From: Diphasiastrum complanatum
Lineage: Eukaryota > Streptophyta > Lycopodiopsida > Lycopodiales > Lycopodiaceae
Assembly (NCBI GenBank): GCA_029204225.1
Contig: MU832113.1
Span: 1 to 64,000 of the forward strand
Reading direction: 5' to 3'
DNA length: 64,000 nt
The translations under genes and the position numbers were made by a program. How positions within the stretch are numbered: position 1 is the first letter of the stretch; every line of letters starts with the position of its first letter. Below are positions 56,796 through 64,000 of this stretch, piece by piece. The notes under the pieces are model-generated. The model was not told the origin of the DNA. It ran no database searches and saw nothing but the letters and a program-made list of their open reading frames with translations.

Positions 56796-57753
56796 CATTC
56801 AACCCAATAAAGAGAAAATATAAAAGAAAATAACCAAAATTGTAAACTCAAAACTCTCCAATCCAAGATTAGTCCATTTAATGATGATGAGAGAGCTAAA
56901 CTGTATAAAATCTCAATTACAAAAACCATAGGTAAACCAAATCCTGAACAGCAAATAAGTTAGACAAGATTTTGCGTATGTAGACCATCTTCACGAACAA
57001 ATTTAGTGCCCAATGCATGTTGTCATCCTTGCAATCCAGAATATATGTTACTCTGATTAGATAATCATTGTAAGAAGCTAGTGAAGAAACCACAAGTTTT
57101 AGAAAACAGGCAAGTCAGACAGGATTTTCTGCGTCCAGCACTTCATTCATTGAAACAAGCAATAGCTTGCATCAGTGCCCAGTGCATTTCATCATTCTTG
57201 CAGCCAACCCACAATAACCGTAAGCAGAAAATAAGACAGCTAAAGAGTAAGCTCCTTTAAAAGGAAACTAAATTAACGGAGATCTGGGACATCTGGAATC
57301 GCATAGGCTTTCATAATACTACGTATGCAATCAGGACATAGTGCTTAACGTGTAGAAGCCTATCTTGTTTATGAACGAGGAACGAAACACATGTACTAAA
57401 TATGTCATTCATAATTGAAACATTCCTGCTAAACATAGGAAACACAATCTATGTTGACAGCAAGATGATGAATACTGCAAACTTTGATTTTCTATGCAAA
57501 TATACCACAGTTCAAGAGAGGAAGCTTGAATACGGCTTTACAAGGCAGTGTTACAGAAACGACAAGCGCAAATTCTAACAAAACTTCTGCCAAACACACA
57601 AGAAACGCATGCATGAACAAAGGAAAGGCGAAGAACAAGCACAGTAAGAGAAAAAACAATCAAGCAGAAGAAAAACTAGCTGAAAAACAGAATCGAAAGC
57701 GAGGAAGGCGATGGAAATCTCTGATTGAAAACCAGGATCGAGCGGCCGCCGCT

Positions 57754-57818
57754 AAAACCCTAAAAAGATTTCACATATCCCTTGGCATGGAGTGAGTATT
57801 CTGACCTATTTATATAAA
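57754..57818 (-). promoter_or_regulatory. candidate - strand promoter: TATA box and telo-box
   Basis: Read on the - strand, TTTATATAAATA lies at 57818-57807. About 40-50 bases downstream is TTTTAGGGTTTT (57765-57754), a telo-box (AAACCCTAA) element common near starts of plant translation-related genes. The sequence further downstream is pyrimidine-rich like a 5' UTR with possible introns (gtttagcag near 57430). I find no convincing coding exon to the left, so the product is unknown and may be non-coding. Confidence 0.4.
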
Positions 57819-57889
57819 CGCTGGTCGCATGGGGTTTAAGGATTCATCTTGGGGCACTTTGAATCTTTGAATCTAGAGAACTTCCATGG

Positions 57890-58400
57890 CCTACAAGTGA
57901 TGTGCAGCACCCATTCTTGCAATGGAACTCTGGCGCATGCGTCTCAAAGGGAGCTGTGAAAAGGGAGCTGTGAACCACGACTTAGCAACTTTCACAATTA
58001 CCCTTCCAACAAGCCCAACATACAAGCAACCAACATGCTAACATACATCAACTTCCAAGATGACCATCTCGGGAGACTTAATCACCTCGAAGCTTCGTCA
58101 TGAGTGTCGGGAGCCAATCTGGCGCCACACTAAACTAGACAGCCATAAACAAGTAGCTTTCATTCATGCATAATCCATCCAACTCAGCCCAGAGTGTTGT
58201 AAAGCTACCTTTACAAGCTTTACTTCCGGCACCACTGGCGCCAGCATTGCCCCCGGCGCCAGTAGTGCCACCGCTACTCCCAGCGCCGCTCCCGGCGCCA
58301 CTGTGACCAGAATCCAGCCGGCGCCAAGTTCCTATGGTTAAAAATCTTTGATCGGTTCTAGCGAAGTCCAAAGAGCTCGGATCGATGTGCAATCACCTCA
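57890..58400 (-). repeat. diverged copy of the 656-bp LTR family
   Basis: Phrases such as gggagctgtgaaccacgacttagc, tacaagcaaccaac and gacagccataaacaagtag match, with changes, the - strand LTR at 63338-64000. The GGCGCC-rich block (58228-58320) makes a Gly/Ser open frame that I do not believe is a gene. Confidence 0.55.
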
Positions 58401-58759
58401 CACGATCTAGGCATGATTAAAGGAACCCTGGGGATCAATAAATTTTAGAGAGAGAAAATTACTTTCTAGAGAGAGAAAATTACTTTCTAGAGAGAGAAAA
58501 CATGCTTTACCAGCCTGGGTAGAGTACTTGGTATGAGGGGAGGTGGCGAATCCCACCAATACTATAGGGGAGTGCGGGTTGAGGGCGAGCTTCAACCCAG
58601 TCTCAGCCTCCCTTGCTAGAATGTTGTCTTGGCGCCCGCCTTGGCATGCCAGCGCCCCGGAGACTAGGGTCGGTCACACACTTGAAATGTAACCTTCTCA
58701 GATTTATTAATAAAGTGGGATTTTTCTCAAACTGACTTTGATTACCTTATGGGTTTCAG

Positions 58760-59415
58760 TGTTCGGTAAAAGCGCCAGTTGCCGCTTCAAACTTTTTGAT
58801 CTGGCACATAGCTGAGGGTCATATCCCGGGACGCCAACGGTATGCCGTCGGGGCCATTCGGTCCATGGCGCCAGCGGTATGCTGTCGGGACCATTCGGTC
58901 CATGAACTGGTTGTCTTCATATCTGTCGCGGCTTGTGGTTCTGAGTGTTCCTTGCATGAACGTGAATGGGTTAAGCTCTTGGGGAACGGGCTCTAACTTG
59001 TCAACTGAGTTGGATGGCTTGCTTGGGTGGAAGTTATCTGTTTATGGCTGTCCAGTCTGGCGTGGCGCCAGGTTGGCTTCCAACGCTCGTGACGAAGCTT
59101 TCAGTTGGTTAAGTCTGATGTAAGTCAGACCGCTTGCTTGGAATGGATGTTACTCGTTTGTAACGAAGCTTCGAGTTGGTTAAGTTTGATGTATGTCAGG
59201 CGGCTTGCTTGGAGGGAACTCACCCACATCGAGACCCCCGATCTGGCATGGCGCCAGGTTGGATCTCAATGTTGGTTTCAGAACTTCAAGTTGGTTAAGT
59301 TTGATCATTGTTGGCGAGTTGGCTGCGTGTATGTCAAGTCGGTTTGGACGGCAAGAGTTGAAGGCTGGGAAGCTGAGTCGTGGTTCCCAGCTACATTTGG
59401 GGTACCTGCGCTACA
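58760..59415 (+). repeat. LTR, + orientation (TGTTCGG...GCGCTACA)
   Basis: This ~656-bp unit with TG...CA ends is matched in inverted orientation by 63338-64000 at over 90% identity by eye. Inside are a two-copy ~40-base repeat (cggtatgc.gtcggg.ccattcggtcc) and a two- to three-copy ~70-base repeat (gttggttaagt.tgatgta.gtc). No primer-binding site follows it, and the flanks (ttcag / caaag) are not duplicated. ORFs inside are artefacts. Confidence 0.75.
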
Positions 59416-59419
59416 CAAA

Positions 59420-59610
59420 GCCCATTCCAAGAGATTAACATAGTTACTTCCATCCAAAGTACACTCAATACCACAAGCTACAATACACACACACATATAT
59501 AAAGACAATAAATTTCTGGATTGAATGGTCCCGACAACATACCATTCGAGTCCCAAGAGTTAACTCTTAGTCCAACGCCAAGATAAAATATTCGAATTGG
59601 CCTCACAACT
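59420..59610 (-). repeat. diverged partial LTR of the same family, - orientation
   Basis: The blocks cccattccaagagattaac, acactcaataccacaagc and ggtcccgacaacatacc match the inner part of 63338-64000 with many changes. It abuts the + oriented LTR almost directly, making a near head-to-head pair. Confidence 0.6.
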
Positions 59611-60136
59611 AGTATGTTACTAAATAATGAAACCCAAGAGGCAAATCAAAGTCTTTTTGAACCACCAACACGTGCTGGGCATTGTGCCTGGCTCGTGCTG
59701 GTAGAGGGAGCTGAGACCTGGCGACTGGATTCCTGGCGCTGGTTGAGCTGCCCAAGTTTCTGTCTGCCGGACTCCCCCTATAGTTCTGCTGTGATTCGGC
59801 GCACCCCCTCTGGTTTGAAACATAGTGCTTTCTGGTAAAGCACGCTTTTTAGGACTTAGTTTTTATTTTGCTGATTAAGCCTGGCAAGCCTGGCAGAATC
59901 AGTCTGGCTCCCGGACATGGGTCCCGGGAGCCGTCCCGGCGGCCGAATCAACCTGCTTTCCTGACTAGGCCATGACTCGAGCTCCAGAGCTAGCTCATGA
60001 CTTTGTGACTACTTGACTGGCTCACCACAGGTCGGAGGCTCAGTCCTTGACATTCTAACTTGCTCTGGGACCTTAGGGAGTGTCACCCCTTTGAGTCTTA
60101 CAGGGCACGCTGGGTGCACCCAAGTCAGCTTTACAA
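59611..60136. other. no gene recognised
   Basis: GC-richer sequence with CTGG and cccgggag repeats. It may be the unaligned 5' half of the LTR that continues at 60137, but this is not shown. Confidence 0.35.
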
Positions 60137-60726
60137 CAACCTTTCCCATTTATAAAAAGACACCTCATGTACTCTATTTTCCATGCATAATGAGAAGGAA
60201 GAAACTCTACTCTTTTTGGAAGAGAAGCATCCTCATTTGCTATTCAATGTTTGTTATTACTATTATTGCTTTCTATTTGCTTTCAAGTTTATGCTTTCTT
60301 GGTTTCCATAGCTGATGTTTCTCCTTTAGCAAGTAAAATGAGCATTTGAGCTAACCTCCACCTCCACTCTCACTCTCTCTCTTCTCCTCTCAACATCTTT
60401 CATTCTTCTCTTCTCTTTCACCCAAAATCAAGATGAAAGTTAGTTTAGTGGAGTAGAGTTAGGGGTGTGTAGTGATAGTGGTGGTAGAGTTAGAGAAAAA
60501 GTAGAGAACTAACTAAAAGTAGCATCTTTTTATAGTTAGGCACCTATCCAATGATCTAACCCTTGTTGACAAGTGGGAGGGCTATACTATGCAAGATCTT
60601 CGACCCTACAGTGGCGTCATTGCTGGGGATAGGTTGCCACTAACTAGTATAGCTGCATTTTAGCTATTTCTTGCTTTTTGGAGTAGTTTTAGATAAATTT
60701 TTGGGTGTTTAATGTTAGTTTTCTTT
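60137..60726 (+). repeat. gypsy LTR (3' half), primer-binding site and leader start
   Basis: 60137-60610 is homologous to the reverse complement of the 3' half of 10852-11664. It has a catttataaaaag TATA-like box, a CT-rich tract, and ends CGACCCTACA. 60612-60629 is TGGCGTCATTGCTGGGGA, a slightly changed Tat/Athila-type primer site. 60630-60726 matches the first gypsy's leader (ttttagctatttcttgctttt). It then jumps to copia gag. Confidence 0.8.
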
Positions 60727-62556
60727 GCTTGTACTTCATGATCTTTATGACATAGTACTTGAGGTGGAAGTAGAACCTCAAGGAGGAGTTGAATTGGTAA
60801 AGTACAAAAAGAGATGTAGAGTTGCATTACATTGCATAAAGATGAATGGCGCTACTACGGTCATCCGGGAGGCCGGCAAGTGCTCGAATATATATGTTTT
60901 GTATACCTTTTGAAGGAAATCTTATCTTGTACCACATCCAAAGAGGCATGGGATTCATTAAAATCCATTTATGGATCCAAAAATATTTCAAGGATACTCA
61001 TGCTTAGGAATCAAATCCTTCAAAGCATGAAAGGAAGTAGTGAAAGTGCCCAAAACTATGTCTTTAGAATCTCAAATCTTTAAATAAGGAGTTGTCTTCT
61101 ATAGATGATAAAATCAAAGATGATGAATTAGTTCAAATCATTTTTAATGGATTAGGAGATTATTATTCCAATCTTGTTCAAACCTTTGCTATTCAAGATT
61201 CACTTCCTAGTATTAAAAAACTTCAAAGTGTGCTTGTAAGTGAGGAGAGTAGAATGCTTCATATCAAAAGTAGGATGAGTTCCTTATCTTTGAATGATGG
61301 TGATGAAAAAGCTAACTTTTCCTTGAAAGGCAAGAAAAAAAAGTTTCCATCCAAGAAGACTCAAGACATGGAGATAAAGAGCAAAGATGGAGCATCAAGT
61401 TCCAAAGGCAAGAGCAAGAAGGACAAGAAGAAGCTAAAGTGCATTTTGCATCCGAGTGCTACAAGAAGAAGAATGCCCAAGAGAATGACACTCAAGGCAA
61501 TCTTGTGTTTGAAGAGGAGGAGGAAGAAGGCAATCTATTGATGGTATCCTCACCACAAACATCTAATCAAGACACTTGGTGGATTGATAGTGGGGCAAAC
61601 TCTCACATGACTCACCAAAAAGACTACTTTTCTAATCTACTTTCTTACAATAGTTCTAAGAGATTTCTCTTCACTGCAAGTGATCAAGAATGTGAGATTG
61701 TAGGTGTTGGATCCATTCCTTTATGTCTAGGATCATCTAAAAAAGTAGATCTAGACAATGTTCTTTATGTACCTTCAATTACAAAGAACTTGTTGAGTGT
61801 AGGACAACTTATGGATAGTGGATTAGATGTACATTTCAAGCATGGAGCATGTTCTATCTTGAAAGATGAAAAATGCCTTACTAGTGGTTTCAAGCAAGGG
61901 AGGCTATTCAAATTCGATGCTAATGTGATGGTTGGAAGTGTGAACATGGCAAGAGAGGAGCTCACTCAAGTGGAATTATGGCACAAAAGGTTAGGCCATC
62001 CTAACTACAAAGCTATGGAGACCATGGTGACAAAGGAGCTAGCAAGTGGACTTCACAAAGCCATATCGAAGTGTGGCAAGCTTTGTGAGGCTTGTGGACT
62101 CTCCAAATCTCATAAGCTACCTTTCAAGAGATCTTTGACAAGATCTAACTCTCCTCTTGACCTTATACACTCGGATATTCATTCATTTTCACATGAATCA
62201 AATGGTGGAGCTCTTATGTATGTCACTTTTATTGATGATAGATCAAGATACTCTTGGGTTTATCTCTTGTCTAAGAAAAGTGAAGTTTTTGAGTCCTTTG
62301 TAAAGTTCAAAACTCTTGTGGAAAAACAACTTAATATTAGCTTGAAAGTATTAAGAAGTGATAATGGAGGGGAGTACATCTCCAATAGAATGAAAGAGTT
62401 TTGTGAAACTAATGGCATTAGGAGAGAATTTACTTGCACATATACTCCACAACAAAATGGAGTAGCTGAGAGAAAGAATAGGACACTATGTGAGTGTGCT
62501 AAAGCTATGAGACTAGATGCATCCCTTCCTATTTCATTTTGGGGAGAAGCGGTCCG
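60727..62556 (+). pseudogene. copia gag-integrase fragment without LTRs
   Basis: A + strand copia in several frames. Gag starts inside the family's N-terminal block (LVLHDLYDIVLEVEVEPQ) and continues to about 61430. The zinc knuckle is damaged: KKLKC runs into HFASECYKKK with the middle lost. Protease WWIDSGANSHMT lies near 61580 and GAG-pre-integrase LWHKRLGHPNY near 61975. Integrase has DDRSRYSW, SDNGGEY and NGVAERKNR, so all three acidic residues are kept. The frame leaves copia after LPISFWGEAV at about 62550. RT, RNase H and both LTRs are missing. It is bordered on the left by gypsy leader and on the right by gypsy gag. Confidence 0.88.
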
Positions 62557-63302
62557 ATGCCATTCAAGAAGAAGACGAGGGATCAGATGTCGATGAGCCA
62601 CGTGAACGGAGAGCACATCGTGTTGTCCAAGAAGCTCGACCAAATGAGGAAACACGAGACTAGTTATGGAAAACACAAATGGAGTTGCTTAACTAGAAAC
62701 ACCAACAACAGATGGAAAAGCTCACAAAAGAGTTTCAAAACACTCTTAAGTCTATCCAGAGTTCGATGCCATGTCAGTTACCCACTGGCCAAATCCACCA
62801 TAGACGAGAGAATACATGGTGCCCTCACTGTCAAGGTGCACACACTGGCAATGAGTGCCCATTATACCAACCGGTCCCAGATACTTCATTGATCAAATGT
62901 GACATTTGCGACTTTATGGGTCATACCTCACTCTATTGCTATTATAACCCGAGGAACCAGCCACACAACCAGTCAGGGGGACATTATCAATCTCCTCAAC
63001 AACAGTTTGTTTCACAAAACCAACACCAGCATTATCCACCATGAAACAACCAAGTCCATATACTAGAGTTGCCCAGACAATCTAGACATGAACCTCAACC
63101 ACAGCTGGCACTCTTAGGACCACCTCCAAGGAAACAACCTGATGTATATGTAGGAGCACAAAAACGTAGACACTCTCGAGAATCTTCGCAAACACATCTT
63201 GTAGAAAACTCCTACGATCACTCATATAATCACGATACAATACTCCCATCTGCTAGTTCTCAACCATATCACACCGACAACTCATGCGTGCAAACGAGAT
63301 GA
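62557..63302 (+). pseudogene. gypsy gag C-terminal part with two zinc knuckles
   Basis: The frame begins DAIQEEDEGSDVDEPRERRAH and passes two stops. It then has CPHCQGAHTGNEC and CDICDFMGHTSLYC, two CCHC knuckles typical of gypsy gag, followed by a Gln/His/Pro-rich tail. A stop near 63042 and another at 63300 end it. Upstream it is joined to copia integrase. It is the expected next gene after the gypsy LTR and leader at 60137-60726. Confidence 0.8.
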
Positions 63303-63337
63303 GTATTCCACACCAAAATCCAGCACAACTAGCCATC

Positions 63338-64000
63338 TGTAGCGCAGGCATCCCAAAGGGAGCCGGGAACCACGACTTAGCTTCCCAGCCTTCAACTCTT
63401 GCCATCCAAACCCACTTGACATACAAGCAGCCAACTCGCCAACAACGATCAGACTTAACCAACTTGAAGTTCCGAAAACCAACATTGAGATCCAACCTGG
63501 CGCCATGCCAGATCGGGGGTCCCGACGTGGGTGACTTCCCTCCAAGCAAGCCGCCCAACATACATCAAACTTAACCAACTCGAAGCTTCGTTACAAACGA
63601 GTAACATCCATTCCAAGCAAGCGGTTTGACTTACATCAGACTTAACCAACTGAAAGCTTCGTCACGAGCGCTGGAAGCCAACCTGGCGCCACGCCAGACT
63701 GGACAGCCATAAACAGGTAACATCCACCCAAGCAAGCCATCCAACTCAGCCGACAGGTTAGAGCCCGTTCCCCAAGAGCTTAACCCATTCACGTTCATGC
63801 AAGGAACACTCAGAACCACAAGCCGCGACAGATATGGAAACAACCAGTTCCTGGACCAAATGGTCCCGACAGCATACCGTTGGTGCCACGGACCGAATGG
63901 TCCCGACGGCATACCGCTGGCGTCCCGGGATACGACCCTCAGCTATGTGCCAAGTTAAAAATTTTGAAAGCGGCCTTACAACTGGCGCTTTTACCGAACA
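63338..64000 (-). repeat. LTR, - orientation, ends at or near the window edge
   Basis: This is the inverted copy of 58760-59415: it starts tgtagcgcaggc (complement of GCCTGCGCTACA) and ends ...aaaagc-type sequence with accgaaca at the window end, which is the complement of TGTTCGGT. Length is at least 663 bp. Confidence 0.75.

Noticed and set aside
58135..58392. Gly/Ser/Ala-rich - strand frame
   Set aside because: Product of a GGCGCC-rich block in a diverged LTR; no start context or homologous domain.
58796..59556. Multiple overlapping frames around the 58760-59415 LTR
   Set aside because: Equivalent frames occur in the inverted LTR copy and on both strands; they are LTR by-products.

Overview
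The window looks like nuclear DNA of a land plant with a large, repeat-rich genome. The evidence is a chloroplast-type glyoxalase I gene with a plant-style transit peptide and GT-AG introns, Ty1/copia elements primed by initiator tRNA-Met, Ty3/gypsy elements with a Tat/Athila-like primer-binding site, and a LINE. I cannot name the species; a fern, lycophyte or gymnosperm-like genome would fit the intron sizes and the unusual LINE, but that is inference.

Only one clearly functional host gene is visible. It is a nine-exon lactoylglutathione lyase (glyoxalase I) on the + strand, CDS 16409-30376, predicted 365 residues. Its seventh intron is about 8.6 kb and holds a 5'-truncated antisense LINE with a 1087-codon open frame, a decayed copia relic and a decayed gypsy RT relic. 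Its third exon has a diverged tandem copy just upstream, with a usable-looking acceptor and an in-frame stop.

Layout. 1-11664 is a nested retrotransposon block: a gypsy element on the - strand (LTR 10852-11664) is interrupted by a copia element, and part of the copia plus its gypsy flank has been inverted. Matching target-site duplications and a continuous gypsy reading frame show this. That gypsy itself sits in the integrase gene of a second gypsy on the + strand (11665-12582), which is followed by a small decayed ORF with a coiled-coil-like part and a hydrophobic end. 15075-16090 is a copia LTR plus gag fragment just upstream of the glyoxalase gene. 30700-34640 holds no gene I recognise. 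34660-38170 is a repeat-dense segment: a ~970-bp direct duplication filled with short self-complementary TCTCGAAAATTT-type units, then a long GT/GA/GTGA/GT microsatellite. 38090-44548 holds two - strand copia elements, one with an unbroken 1100-codon gag-to-RT frame. 45210-46979 is decayed coding sequence I cannot identify. 47606-52031 is another degenerate - strand copia. 52032-57480 is AT-rich and mostly featureless apart from three 139-bp tandem repeats. 57750-57820 looks like a - strand promoter. 58760-64000 has two LTRs in inverted orientation around a gypsy/copia chimera.

The transposon genes do not cooperate with the host gene in any visible way. The main possible interactions are regulatory: a copia LTR about 300 bp upstream of the glyoxalase start, and an antisense LINE and microsatellites in its longest intron.
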